Part shown: positions 54,607 through 63,992 of the stretch, in pieces
Layout of the letters: each line of letters begins with the position of its first letter
Position numbering within the stretch: position 1 is the first letter of the stretch
Origin: Companilactobacillus nuruki
GTDB taxonomy: Bacteria > Bacillota > Bacilli > Lactobacillales > Lactobacillaceae
Assembly: GCF_002872255.1 (NCBI RefSeq)
Contig: NZ_NIPR01000005.1
Location: 156,802-220,801 of the forward strand
Direction: 5' to 3'
DNA: 64,000 nucleotides
The notes under the pieces: generated by a model
Database searches by the model: none
Told to the model about the DNA's origin: nothing
The model's input: the letters and a program-made list of their open reading frames with translations, nothing else
Position numbers and translations under genes: made by a program

Positions 54607-55047
54607 TTATTCGGTTATATTAATAAAAAGTTTTTTAGAAAGATTTTCTAAAGTATCCCATTCTTCTTTAGTGAATCCACTTTTTTCAACCATAATTTCT
54701 GGTAAGCTGTTAATCGCTTCTCTTTTTTTCTTGCCTTTTTCGGTCAGACAAACATTAACTACCCTCTCATCCGACTTACTTCGCTGACGAATAACTAAAT
54801 TATCACTTTCCATTCGTTTCAATAAGGGTGTTAAAGTACCCGAATCAAGCGATAACTGGGCCCCTAAATCTTTTACAGAGAGTTCTTTATATTGATAAAG
54901 CGAAACAAGTACCAAATATTGTGGATAGGTTAATCCATTTTTACTTAATCCATCATGATATAACTTTTGAATTGCACGTGATGTAGCATAAAGAGAAAAA
55001 CACAAATGATCATCTAATGGAATTGGTTTACTAGTATCTACAAGCAT
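54607..55047 (-). CDS. MarR-family organic peroxide sensor (OhrR-like)
   Basis: A 146-residue regulator. The N-terminal segment IPLDDHLCFSLYATSRAIQKLY with Cys16 is the reactive-cysteine signature of OhrR. The winged helix (LSVKDLGAQLSLDSGTLTPLLKRMESDNLVIRQRSKSDERVVNV) follows. OhrR loses DNA binding when Cys16 is oxidised by organic peroxides. No ohr gene is adjacent, which is unusual. Confidence 0.87.
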   Translation of the reverse strand: MLVDTSKPIPLDDHLCFSLYATSRAIQKLYHDGLSKNGLTYPQYLVLVSLYQYKELSVKDLGAQLSLDSGTLTPLLKRMESDNLVIRQRSKSDERVVNVCLTEKGKKKREAINSLPEIMVEKSGFTKEEWDTLENLSKKLFINITE

Positions 55048-55079
55048 TTTAATTCCTCCTATCCATGTAATTACTTTGT

Positions 55080-55126
55080 ATTCTAATCCTATTATAAAAA
55101 ATTGTAAATCATTCTATTTTACACAA
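55080..55126 (-). promoter_or_regulatory. Promoter and possible operator of ohrR
   Basis: TTTACA (55108-55103), 17 bp, TAGAAT (55085-55080) on the minus strand. An imperfect dyad TTGTGTAAAAT...ATTTACAA (55126-55102) covers the -35 box and may be the OhrR site. Confidence 0.5.
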
Positions 55127-55279
55127 CTTAATAATTATTTTTATTTATAATTATGTAATTTTGTTGTTTATAATATATAAAAATACAATACTTTTTAAAT
55201 CATTATTACGTGTTTGTAATCGTTTTATTTGTTAAACTGGCTTTGAGAAGCGAAGTCTACGAGGGGAATTAGTTTAACT

Positions 55280-57589
55280 ATGAAACGAATAAGTATCTTT
55301 AGACATATCCTACTATCCTTATTTGGATTTATAATCCTAATAAACTTTACCAATTCACAATTTATCCAAATAACTAAAGCTGACAATGCTGATTTCCAAA
55401 CAGCATTAGCTAAGACTCCCAAAGGATTGAATTGGTCTAATAACGCCTTTGTCTTAGCTGATTTTCAAAAAGCAGCTTATCAAAGAGGGAAAGAATTCAC
55501 ACCAATAATTGATGTCTTAAATTCTTCTGCAGAACCTAGTTTAATTAATAATGCCAAAATAATTCAATCGACTAATCCTAATGCCCCTAACACAAGTGTC
55601 ATTCAAATGACAAACAACATTAACCAAACTGGAGCTGTTTGGAGCAATATGGAAAATAGTAATTATTTTGATATTAGAGAGAAGCAAAAAGCCTCTATGT
55701 GGATTTACTTTGGATCAGTAAATCCACAAGATAGGTATAATGCTGATGGTATGGCATTTGTCCTACATAATGATCAAAACAAAGAAAATTCAATTGCAAT
55801 TTCGGCTGACGGTTTCCCAGTTAACGGACAATCTCTTGGTGTTTGGGGAGCCGATTGGAATCCTCAAAATATGGATAAACCTGAAGCTTTAGCTAAAACT
55901 GCTATTCAAAACAGCTGGGCTTTAGAATTTGATACATATGTTAACTATACTAAACCAACCTCTACTGCTCAAAACCATGAAGGTCGTGCCTTTGATTACG
56001 ATAAAATCGGAGATATTGGTGCCACGGCTAAGCATATTGCTGGTAACTACCCTGCCTTAAAAAGTACTTATATCAGTGATTATAGCTTCCCTAATTTCTT
56101 CAAACTAGATCATGGTAATAACTACAAAATAAGACCGAATCTTGTTGACAGTAACTGGCACCATGTCACAATTACTTGGGATCCCGACATTAATTATCCA
56201 TTCGTTCAAAAGGGTACATTGAAATATGTTTACAATGATAAAGATCCCGATACTGGTTTACCGATTACCGATGACGTTGTAACTGCTTCTTTTCCACTTG
56301 ATACAACTAAATTTGGATTAACTGATGTCAATAATAAATTATATTGGGGATTCACCGGTTCAACTGGTTCATCTTCTGAAAATAATTTAATAGCTTTCGA
56401 ATCGATTCCATCATTTGTTGGTGCTGATGTAGATTCAAAAATCTATGATGACACAAATGGTGGTAAGGAGATCAGCGACAGCTATAATACAGTTGATCCA
56501 AATGCTAATATCAGGTATCAATACACTTTAAAATATAATGGTTGGTCAAGAGATTGGAACAACATCAATGCAATCATGGGGGTTCCTAATTATGTTCACT
56601 TTACCAGTGGTACCGTAACCTACCCAAATTCTCCTACTAACAAAGAACCTCGTCCTATTCCCTCAGAACTTTTCTCGGATAATGCCACTAATATTACTCA
56701 TTTATTGCCTGAAGGACTTAATTCTACTAATACTGAGGCGATTATTGATCTGAAAGGCTATACTGAAAAAACAGCCACAACTACCTTGACTGTTCCTTCA
56801 GCTCACACTTCTTTTGAAGGCGACAATCTTATTACTGATGCTAATACGAAATCATTTAAAATTCATCCCAGATTATTAAGTCTAGATAGTAGTTCAACTG
56901 ATCCTATAAAAGTTCGAGAAAAAGAAAACGCAATTGTTCCTGGTCAAGTTACCTACATTGGCAATACTACTAATCCAAATTATACTTCAATGGTAGTTCA
57001 CCAAACATTAAACGGAAAGACTACAACCTTAGGAAATATTATCAATAGTTCTGGCAAATTTAATTTAAATATTGATAGCAGTTTGCTAGATAAAATCAAT
57101 ACACTTTCTTTCTATGTAACTGATAGTAGTGGAAATACCAGCAACACAGTAACAAGGCAAATTTTAGTTGGTGGTTCAGTTACCTTCGGAACGGTTCAGC
57201 CAAGTGTCTCTTTTAAACCAACTAACGGTTCTTATACCGATAAGGTTCTTCCACGATTAGATCAATGGCAAATTGACGTAGTCGATAGTAGGGAAAAGGG
57301 CAGTCAATGGACCGTTCAAGCTAACGCAACCAACTTGATAAACAAAGATAAAGTACCATTAAAGGGTAATCTGTTCTACCGGGATCATAGTGGAAAAGAC
57401 TATAATCTCGCTAGTAATATCAATGTTGCCAATAATACAAAAGATACCGATGCTATTGAAACAAAAAATATTACCGATTCTTGGAAAAATAATAACGGTA
57501 TACTTTTATTAATGAAAAAGGGAAACAAAGCTGGTCAATACGAAGGAACAATAAATTGGTCACTTGTAGATTCTCTACAAAATAACTAA
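55280..57589 (+). CDS. Secreted L-type lectin and WxL-domain surface protein
   Basis: A 769-residue exported protein. The signal peptide ends near residue 36 (ITKADNAD). Residues about 95-390 form a lectin-like jelly roll (DGMAFVLHNDQ, GVWGAD, WALEFDTYVN, NWHHVTITWDPD, LYWGFTGSTGSS). A linker and an Ig-like part follow. The last 130 residues are WxL-like: WQIDVVDSREKGSQWTVQANA, ending GTINWSLVDS. WxL domains attach to peptidoglycan or wall polymers. The W-x-L motif reads W-T-V in the first position. No LPXTG. Probable adhesin binding glycans. Confidence 0.86.
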   Translation: MKRISIFRHILLSLFGFIILINFTNSQFIQITKADNADFQTALAKTPKGLNWSNNAFVLADFQKAAYQRGKEFTPIIDVLNSSAEPSLINNAKIIQSTNPNAPNTSVIQMTNNINQTGAVWSNMENSNYFDIREKQKASMWIYFGSVNPQDRYNADGMAFVLHNDQNKENSIAISADGFPVNGQSLGVWGADWNPQNMDKPEALAKTAIQNSWALEFDTYVNYTKPTSTAQNHEGRAFDYDKIGDIGATAKHIAGNYPALKSTYISDYSFPNFFKLDHGNNYKIRPNLVDSNWHHVTITWDPDINYPFVQKGTLKYVYNDKDPDTGLPITDDVVTASFPLDTTKFGLTDVNNKLYWGFTGSTGSSSENNLIAFESIPSFVGADVDSKIYDDTNGGKEISDSYNTVDPNANIRYQYTLKYNGWSRDWNNINAIMGVPNYVHFTSGTVTYPNSPTNKEPRPIPSELFSDNATNITHLLPEGLNSTNTEAIIDLKGYTEKTATTTLTVPSAHTSFEGDNLITDANTKSFKIHPRLLSLDSSSTDPIKVREKENAIVPGQVTYIGNTTNPNYTSMVVHQTLNGKTTTLGNIINSSGKFNLNIDSSLLDKINTLSFYVTDSSGNTSNTVTRQILVGGSVTFGTVQPSVSFKPTNGSYTDKVLPRLDQWQIDVVDSREKGSQWTVQANATNLINKDKVPLKGNLFYRDHSGKDYNLASNINVANNTKDTDAIETKNITDSWKNNNGILLLMKKGNKAGQYEGTINWSLVDSLQNN

Positions 57590-57650
57590 GATCCATGCGT
57601 ATAGGCTATTGCAGGCCATATTAGTTTATCTAAATTCTTAAATACATTAA

Positions 57651-57718
57651 AAATAGTCTGTATTGATATGAAACTGTGTTCTTTATTAAACACAGTCGAT
57701 AATCAATACAGACTATTT
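57651..57718. terminator. Long terminator with nested hairpin (family member 3)
   Basis: AAATAGTCTGTATTGA pairs with TCAATACAGACTATTT around an inner ACTGTGTT/AACACAGT hairpin. Between convergent genes. Confidence 0.82.
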
Positions 57719-57740
57719 ATTTGATTAACTAATTAACTAA

Positions 57741-58100
57741 TTAACTACGATATCCCATGAACATCGCAAACATTAAAATAACTAAAACTATAGTAGTAAT
57801 TACGACATAAAGCGTATCGTGTTCTTTGTAAAAAGCATAAATTGAAACAACAACTCGTAATACTGGTGTCAAAATCAACAAAAAGACACCAGACATAATA
57901 ACCGCATATGATTTACCAGCTGCTAATCCATTAAAAATGGCTGAGAATCTTCTAGGAAAACTATTTCCAACATAACCACTACCATTCATGAAATACAAAG
58001 CAACCCCAATCAAAATAACAATTGCCGAGATACTAACACCAATACGTAAAATTTTACCAATGATTAATTCAACTTTTCGAGTTTCTTCATGTGATTGCAT
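57741..58100 (-). CDS. DUF1634 membrane protein
   Basis: A 119-residue protein with three membrane helices (15-37, 65-87, 95-115). The order KILRIGVSISAIVILIGVALYF and GVFLLILTPVLRVVVSIYAF is that of DUF1634, which is frequently next to TauE/SafE permeases, as here (overlapping by one base). Probably a subunit of that transporter. Confidence 0.85.
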   Translation of the reverse strand: MQSHEETRKVELIIGKILRIGVSISAIVILIGVALYFMNGSGYVGNSFPRRFSAIFNGLAAGKSYAVIMSGVFLLILTPVLRVVVSIYAFYKEHDTLYVVITTIVLVILMFAMFMGYRS

Positions 58101-58942
58101 TAGATATTCACCCCAAATCCTTTAAGAGCCATCTGTAATCCCATGTAAAGAATAATAGGAATAAAGATCATTCTAATAATTCTAGGCTTCAAGAATTGCA
58201 TCAAACGGGCACCAATTGTGGCACCAACTAAAACTCCAATTGCCAATGGTCCAGCAATATCAGGACGAATTGAACCATTAAAGAAGTAAACCGTTGCACT
58301 AGCTGCGGCAGTAACTCCCATCATCAAATTACTTGTAGCACTTGATGGTTTTAAAGGCATTTTCATAATTGTATCCATAGCGATAACCTTAAATGCACCA
58401 CTACCAATACCAAGCAGTCCACTAGCTAACCCTGCTGCCCACATCATGACAAAACCACCAGGAACATTTTTCATAGAATAATCAATTTGCTTTTGTTCAG
58501 CTTTGTCATAATAAGTGCTTGCTAACTTAAATTTTTCAACTACCGGGTCAGATCCAGTATAAACACCTTCACCTTTTTTACTAAAAAGTTTTCTTATCAT
58601 ATTATAAGTTGAATACAATAAGAAAAATCCGAATAAGACATATAAAAAGCTACTTGAAAACACTCCAACCAGTAAAGCACCCATAATAGCACCAACAGTT
58701 GTAGCAATTTCCAAAAACATAGCAACACGCAAGTTCAACATATCATCTTTCAAATAGGCAATCGTAGAACCAGAACTTGTTGCAATAACGGAAATGATAC
58801 TAGCACCGATCGCATACTTAATATCTAATCCCATCATGATGGTTAGTACCGGAGTAATAATCATTCCGCCACCAATCCCCAAAATTGCACCAAGACATCC
58901 AGCCACTACACCCATAACTAAAAGCAGTAGCATTGAATTCAT
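58100..58942 (-). CDS. TauE/SafE-family anion permease
   Basis: A 280-residue permease with eight or nine helices. The two repeats GCLGAILGIGGGMIITPVL and GLLGIGSGAFKVIAMDTIM are the family signature (GxxxxxxGxGGGxxxxP). Members export sulfite, sulfonates or sulfur-containing anions. It is coupled to the preceding 158-residue gene and to DUF1634. Confidence 0.88.
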   Translation of the reverse strand: MNSMLLLLVMGVVAGCLGAILGIGGGMIITPVLTIMMGLDIKYAIGASIISVIATSSGSTIAYLKDDMLNLRVAMFLEIATTVGAIMGALLVGVFSSSFLYVLFGFFLLYSTYNMIRKLFSKKGEGVYTGSDPVVEKFKLASTYYDKAEQKQIDYSMKNVPGGFVMMWAAGLASGLLGIGSGAFKVIAMDTIMKMPLKPSSATSNLMMGVTAAASATVYFFNGSIRPDIAGPLAIGVLVGATIGARLMQFLKPRIIRMIFIPIILYMGLQMALKGFGVNI

Positions 58943-59418
58943 TATTTTTCCTCTTTCTCTACGTCTTCTTTATTAGAAAAGTTCTCTAAAGAAACTTCGT
59001 AGTTACTCTTCATTATATCCATTGTATGTTTTATTTCATCATTTTCTAAGTCATTTTCTGAAATTAGATCAATATGAAACTTAGAAGCATTCAAATAATC
59101 ACAATTAGTTGAAAGATAAATTTTAGTATCTGTCTCTGCATCATCATCAAAAAAATGAGTAACTTTCTTTGCATCATCAAAAGGCAAATTAATAATACCT
59201 GTTTCTAAGTAAAAATTAATTTCAAATTCAGCGTCGGCTACATGAATCATAATTTGTGAAAGTTTATTATCAGCAGTATCCTTTTCGATTTGTTCCTTAG
59301 CTTTATTTATTGACCAGAGGTCCTCCTGAAGCAAATCATCTTTACTAATTTCTAGACTAGTTTGGTTGAATTTTCCTTCTTGAATATTTTCAATAAAATC
59401 AGCAACTTTAATTTTCAT
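58942..59418 (-). CDS. Acidic hypothetical protein
   Basis: A 158-residue acidic protein, FIENIQEGKFNQTSLEISKDDLLQ, with several acid clusters (FFDDDAETDTK, EDVEKEEK). No signal peptide or membrane segment. The stop overlaps the TauE start by one base, so expression is coupled. Family not recognised. Confidence 0.65.
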   Translation of the reverse strand: MKIKVADFIENIQEGKFNQTSLEISKDDLLQEDLWSINKAKEQIEKDTADNKLSQIMIHVADAEFEINFYLETGIINLPFDDAKKVTHFFDDDAETDTKIYLSTNCDYLNASKFHIDLISENDLENDEIKHTMDIMKSNYEVSLENFSNKEDVEKEEK

Positions 59419-59427
59419 ATTTCTCTC

Positions 59428-60324
59428 CTAAAGATATTTTTTTAAAAAGTTTTCCACAGTGTTTCGATAATTCTTGGAATCTATATAATAGCTTCTTATA
59501 TGTACCCCAAGGCTTTCATAGCTCATTTCAGGGAATTTTCCACATGTGGATAACTTATTTTTCATTTCAAATGGTACTGTAAAATCATTTTTCCCATGCA
59601 TAAATAGCACAGGTAATTTATTCTTGCTTAATGCTTTTTGACAATCAGCTTTCTTATAAGAAAACCCTGCACGGATTTTCGACACCAGTGAAATACCAGC
59701 TATCAACCAGGTACCTTTAATATGATACCTCTTTTGACAATGATAACTTAAAATATCAGTAGCACTGGTATAGCCGGAATCTTCAATTATTAGTTTAACA
59801 TTCTTTGGCAACTCATAACCTGAAGCAAGCATTACAGTTGCCGCTCCCATCGAAGCACCAAATAAAATTATTTTATCATGTGGATGAAATGATTGGACTT
59901 TTTTTATCCAATCTATTAAATCCAAACTTTCAATGTAACCAAATCCTAAATAATTTCCTTCACTTTTGCCTGCTGCTTGATTGTCAATTTGCAGAACATT
60001 GCACCCCAACTGATCGAACAATTGAGCATGAACATTAAGTGAATTATGATCGACTCCAAAACCATGAACCATAATAACTGTCACTGGTTTTTTATTGTTA
60101 GTAAACCATCCAAATAATTTACTCCCGTTATAAGTGGAATTAATTGTCCATTCTTCTTTGGACTTCTTTAAAAACTCAACCGTTTTACTTTCTAGTCCTT
60201 CATCCATCTTTACTTTAGGTGCTTCTGATCCTAAAGCCTTTGAACCCCTCTTTTGAATATATAAAAAAAAGGCGTTCAGAATTAGAACGACTAGTAATAA
60301 CAATATCAACAAAATAATTATCAT
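59428..60324 (-). CDS. Membrane-anchored alpha/beta hydrolase
   Basis: A 298-residue protein. An N-terminal helix (about 3-22) anchors it. Alpha/beta hydrolase motifs follow: VHGFGVDHNSLN (oxyanion loop), nucleophile elbow LFGASMGAA, and PVLFMHGKNDFTVPFEM with the acid residue. The final part GVHIRSYY holds the histidine. Resembles the YqkD/BEM46-like class. Substrate unknown. Confidence 0.87.
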   Translation of the reverse strand: MIIILLILLLLVVLILNAFFLYIQKRGSKALGSEAPKVKMDEGLESKTVEFLKKSKEEWTINSTYNGSKLFGWFTNNKKPVTVIMVHGFGVDHNSLNVHAQLFDQLGCNVLQIDNQAAGKSEGNYLGFGYIESLDLIDWIKKVQSFHPHDKIILFGASMGAATVMLASGYELPKNVKLIIEDSGYTSATDILSYHCQKRYHIKGTWLIAGISLVSKIRAGFSYKKADCQKALSKNKLPVLFMHGKNDFTVPFEMKNKLSTCGKFPEMSYESLGVHIRSYYIDSKNYRNTVENFLKKYL

Positions 60325-60337
60325 GATATTCCCTCAC

Positions 60338-61534
60338 TTATGCTAATTCTTTAACGCCTATCATTGCAACAGCAACGATAATCATTGAAATTGTGATACT
60401 AACAAACAATGTTGAAAAGGATAATGCAGTAATAATCAAACTACCCGCATATGGACCAATAGCACGTCCCAATGAACCGAAAATACTATAGAAACTTTGA
60501 AAAGCTCCCCGATTTTTATTAGTAGACATCTTACTTAACAACGCCGGAATCGTTGGGAAAACCATTGATTCACCAACTGTCAAAATCAACATACTTATAA
60601 CATAGGCCAAATATGATTTAGCAGATGGCAACAATAGAAATGATGATCCCATAATTACGGTTCCTAAAAAGATTTGATATTTCAATAGTTTGAAGACTTT
60701 AGATACTACTCGATTCATCACTGGCTGGATAATCAATAGTGATGCCGCATTAATTGTAAATACCAGTCCATATTCTCGTGTTGTATAGCCTTGATCTAAC
60801 ATATAGGCAGATAAATTACTATCCCATTGTGAATATCCCAACCATACAATAAAGATTGATGCACAAATGATTACTAAATTTACATTAAATCGGCTTGAAC
60901 CAATTGCAATCTTAGGATCAAGTGTATCACTGCTTTTCACATAATTAGACTCATTGACGGGACTTTCATGTTCTTCAACATGATCCAAAACATCGGCCTT
61001 TAATAATAAAATTACGGCACTTAAAACAAATAATAACATTGGAATGAAGAAAGTGAAAAAGATACTCCATTTGAATATGAAACCAACTGCTGTGGATCCA
61101 ATTGCAATACCAATATTAGCTGCTAAGTACATATTATTGAATATTACTCGACTATTGCCCGACATTTGTTCAGCAATAAAGGCTGTATAGGCATTAACAG
61201 CCGTATACACTAATCCCATTCCAAATCCTAAAATGAACAACATAATTGCATATGTTGGCCATACATGATGTACAGACATACCTAATAACGATATGATCGA
61301 TATTCCATAACCAATGTATAACGTTCCACGTTTTGAAAAACGATCAAACATTATACCTCCTAAAGCATTACCAATCATCATAAATGCTGAATAAACCATC
61401 AACGCAAAACCAGCTGTCACTAGTGATTCATGCAAGTTTTTATGAATAAAAATCGTATTAACTGGCAATATAAATCCCATTACCAAATTGAATGTGATAT
61501 TTAAAATCAATAACCATATTCTTTGAGCGCGCAT
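60338..61534 (-). CDS. MFS transporter (drug efflux type)
   Basis: A 398-residue, 12-helix transporter from ATG 61534 with GAGGTG eight bases before it. Motif A lies in GGIMFDRFSKRGTL. The family is close to YttB/MdtG-like efflux carriers. A structured leader ending in a terminator precedes it, which suggests conditional expression. Substrate unknown. Confidence 0.85.
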   Translation of the reverse strand: MRAQRIWLLILNITFNLVMGFILPVNTIFIHKNLHESLVTAGFALMVYSAFMMIGNALGGIMFDRFSKRGTLYIGYGISIISLLGMSVHHVWPTYAIMLFILGFGMGLVYTAVNAYTAFIAEQMSGNSRVIFNNMYLAANIGIAIGSTAVGFIFKWSIFFTFFIPMLLFVLSAVILLLKADVLDHVEEHESPVNESNYVKSSDTLDPKIAIGSSRFNVNLVIICASIFIVWLGYSQWDSNLSAYMLDQGYTTREYGLVFTINAASLLIIQPVMNRVVSKVFKLLKYQIFLGTVIMGSSFLLLPSAKSYLAYVISMLILTVGESMVFPTIPALLSKMSTNKNRGAFQSFYSIFGSLGRAIGPYAGSLIITALSFSTLFVSITISMIIVAVAMIGVKELA

Positions 61535-61565
61535 CTTTCTCACCTCTTCTTTATATTTTTTTCAA

Positions 61566-61741
61566 TAAAAAAACCATGGCTCAAATCACCATGGTTTTAG
61601 CGGTAGTACTCAAGATGAGTAAATAGATTCCGGTTCACATCCAGTTTCTATAGATATCCCTCACAAATCCGGTGAGTAGTGCTTGATACCCTACCATCAT
61701 AAGTGCCGTCCAAATTCGACGGCTCTCGACTCATCGCACAA
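61566..61741 (-). ncRNA. Structured leader RNA with terminator before the MFS gene
   Basis: Promoter TTGCAA (61776-61771), 17 bp, TATGAT (61753-61748). The RNA holds GCCGTC/GACGGC (61723-61705). GAUGAGU (61735-61729) can pair with ACUCAUC (61620-61614). UGGUAG (61696-61691) and UACUCA (61678-61673) can pair with the contiguous UGAGUACUACCG (61612-61601), which crosses the former helix. The end is a 9-bp CCATGG-type terminator with seven U. This is riboswitch or attenuator layout; class not identified. Confidence 0.65.
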
Positions 61742-61784
61742 CCTGTATCATAATATATTCTGAAAATAGTTGCAACACTTTTCA

Positions 61785-63398
61785 TTAAAGATTTGGATTC
61801 TCTCTTACTTTTTCTTCGGTCCAAATCTTATAAATTAGATTCAATAAGCCTCCCATTTGACCATCGACTCCATTGTACATCCAACGATAAATGCAGACAT
61901 CTTTTTTCATTTCATCTTTTGGCGGGTTAGCACTGTTAGCCGTTACGATAATATCGGCATCTTTAGGATCACTGACAATTTTAGCATATGGCAATGATTG
62001 TAACGTCACAGAAAGATCCGAATAGACCAAGAAGAATGACTCTAACTCTAGATATACCTTAACTTGAATGTTCTTATTGTATAGTGAGAAGAAACGATAA
62101 GCTATTGCATAAATAGCCTCAGAAATTTGCTTAGATTTACCCGTTAATGATTGATACTTGTCACGCAACATTAAATGTTGAACGGTTGAATAGATTTTAC
62201 TTTCAAGACCTTCATCATTTAACTTGCTGATAGCATCTCCAAAACCTGAATATAAATTCAGAATTTCAATATAATTATGGTCAAGTGCTAAAACACCGAT
62301 AATACATGTTGTTAAATTATATTTATATCTCAAAAATTCCTTATGTGACATAGCCATATCTGAAATCGTTTGTTCAACATCAATTGGAATCAGCTCCAAG
62401 AAATCATCAATGAAATTGGCAAACAATGGATTATATCTAACCAATTGTTTAGAAACTGATTGTAGATAATCATTTGATACTTCAAATGTTGCTGGCACAC
62501 ACATCAATAGAATATAAAAATCAGCTGACTGGAACATTTGCTCTTCATAGCTAACGTCCTCTTTAATAGCGCGCTTTAATTCTCGCACTTTCTTGCTGCC
62601 TGTATCTCCTTCGAGCATAGATCCAGCACTCTCAAAAATATTAGGAAACGGATAATTGATAACATTTAAAGCATCCATGTTCTGTACATGATTACCTTCT
62701 ATTATCCGATATAAATGTGCCATAACAACATAAGCATAAAACATCTTAGTAATATAATTAGTTGGCTTTAAACGATACTTATCCAAAGCAATGTCGACTA
62801 CTTTAAATGCAACTTTTTGTGTGAAATCTTCAAAAGGCCACATATATCCCCTAGTAGCATTCCAATACAAGGCAGCAACAGCCAAACGGATAGATTCCTC
62901 GTCTCCAACGAAGCGCATAGGTTCGTAGGCAATCCTGACACCAAAACGCTTTAGATACCCTCTCATTGGCTTTAAATGACGTAGAACCGTAGCCTTGCTA
63001 CTTTCCAATGATTCATAAAAATGTTTAAATGAATCTTCCTTATTTTTGACGATTGCATCTAGGAACAAATAACCATCCGAATTGGTCGTCAAATAAGCAT
63101 GATAAGCATCTCTAGTTATACCAAACATTTCTTCAGTAGAATATTTTTCTTTACCAAGAATTTTTTTAAAGTCATCTTGGATTCCCAAAAAAGTATTATA
63201 GATACTACCATAACTTTTATTCATTTGATAAGCAGCCTTACGTAGGTTGATATCTTTAACCTTAATATCACGGTTACGATAAGTACCTATAAGATCCGCA
63301 CTAGCTAACTGTGTAGTTCTAATTAATTTAATCTTATTAAATAGTTGTATTTTTTCTATTTCCGATTTTGATAGAAATAAGTCAGTAAAGCTATCCAA
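61785..63398 (-). CDS. Mga-family transcriptional regulator
   Basis: I suggest TTG at 63398 (MDSFTDLFLSKSEIEKIQL, 537 residues), with GGTGGAG upstream. The frame opens earlier, at an ATG at 63446, giving 553 residues, but with poor ribosome binding and a -10-like TATAAT inside. An N-terminal HTH, a second Mga HTH (SSKATVLRHLKPMRGYLKRFGVRIAYEPMRFVGDEESIRLAVAALYWNATRGY) and PRD-like helical parts follow. The C-terminal ADIIVTANSANPP region is EIIB-like. Such regulators respond to PTS-linked sugar state. Targets unknown; the convergent neighbour has its own promoter. Confidence 0.82.
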   Translation of the reverse strand: MDSFTDLFLSKSEIEKIQLFNKIKLIRTTQLASADLIGTYRNRDIKVKDINLRKAAYQMNKSYGSIYNTFLGIQDDFKKILGKEKYSTEEMFGITRDAYHAYLTTNSDGYLFLDAIVKNKEDSFKHFYESLESSKATVLRHLKPMRGYLKRFGVRIAYEPMRFVGDEESIRLAVAALYWNATRGYMWPFEDFTQKVAFKVVDIALDKYRLKPTNYITKMFYAYVVMAHLYRIIEGNHVQNMDALNVINYPFPNIFESAGSMLEGDTGSKKVRELKRAIKEDVSYEEQMFQSADFYILLMCVPATFEVSNDYLQSVSKQLVRYNPLFANFIDDFLELIPIDVEQTISDMAMSHKEFLRYKYNLTTCIIGVLALDHNYIEILNLYSGFGDAISKLNDEGLESKIYSTVQHLMLRDKYQSLTGKSKQISEAIYAIAYRFFSLYNKNIQVKVYLELESFFLVYSDLSVTLQSLPYAKIVSDPKDADIIVTANSANPPKDEMKKDVCIYRWMYNGVDGQMGGLLNLIYKIWTEEKVRENPNL

Positions 63399-63837
63399 AA
63401 ACTCCACCCCCGTAGATGAGATTAACTCTATTATAATAGAATCCATTCAATTTATTTTAAAATATTTGTATTATTATAAACAACTTTTTGTCGTGACAAT
63501 CGAATAAAATAAATTACTCGATTAATTAGATAAGATATTTATAGAAATATGAATATATTTTGTTCTATCTATACCAATAAGTTATTTTACGCCTTATTTT
63601 CAATAAGTATAGCCCTTGAACGGTACTCAATTGGCAAAAAAAACAAATTTCATAAAAAAGAAAAGGATAATTGAATAATATTCAAAATTGTTTTTAAATC
63701 CTATATAAAAAATTATATATTTAGTTTTATTCATTCCTATATCTCTACTAAAGTATAAGCATAATTTATTGGTTCCTTTCTTTCATAGTTTTCATAAATA
63801 TATATTCTTTCATTATTTATTTGGAAATTAAATGCAC
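63399..63837. other. AT-rich intergenic region, no gene recognised
   Basis: Between the Mga-type gene and the rRNA operon terminator. Very AT-rich, with no reading frame, repeat or stable hairpin that I can support. Confidence 0.5.
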
Positions 63838-63869
63838 AAAAAAAGGACTGAATCTCTTCAGTCCTTTCA
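63838..63869 (-). terminator. rRNA operon terminator
   Basis: AAAGGACTGAA and TTCAGTCCTTT form an 11-bp stem with a 4-base loop, then seven U on the minus strand. Confidence 0.9.
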
Positions 63870-63875
63870 TCGTTA

Positions 63876-63992
63876 GCGTGGCAGCTCCCTATCCTCGCGG
63901 GTAGTTTCCCACCAACTACTTTCGGCGCGGAGAAGCTTAACTTCTGTGTTCGGCATGGGAACAGGTGTATCCTTCTCACTATCGCCACCACA
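63876..63992 (-). rRNA. rrf: 5S ribosomal RNA
   Basis: A 117-nt gene, read from the minus strand as TGTGGTGGCGATAG... to ...GCTGCCACGC. The conserved loop segments CCCATGCCGAACACAG and CCGAAAGTAG are present, and the two ends pair. The 23S gene should lie beyond 64000. Confidence 0.96.

Noticed and set aside
61601..61741. T-box interpretation of the MFS leader
   Set aside because: The core GUACUACCGC lacks the UGGN that pairs with the tRNA end, and no Stem I with a specifier could be drawn.
63737..63991. 84-codon frame on the minus strand
   Set aside because: It overlaps the 5S rRNA and the rRNA operon terminator.
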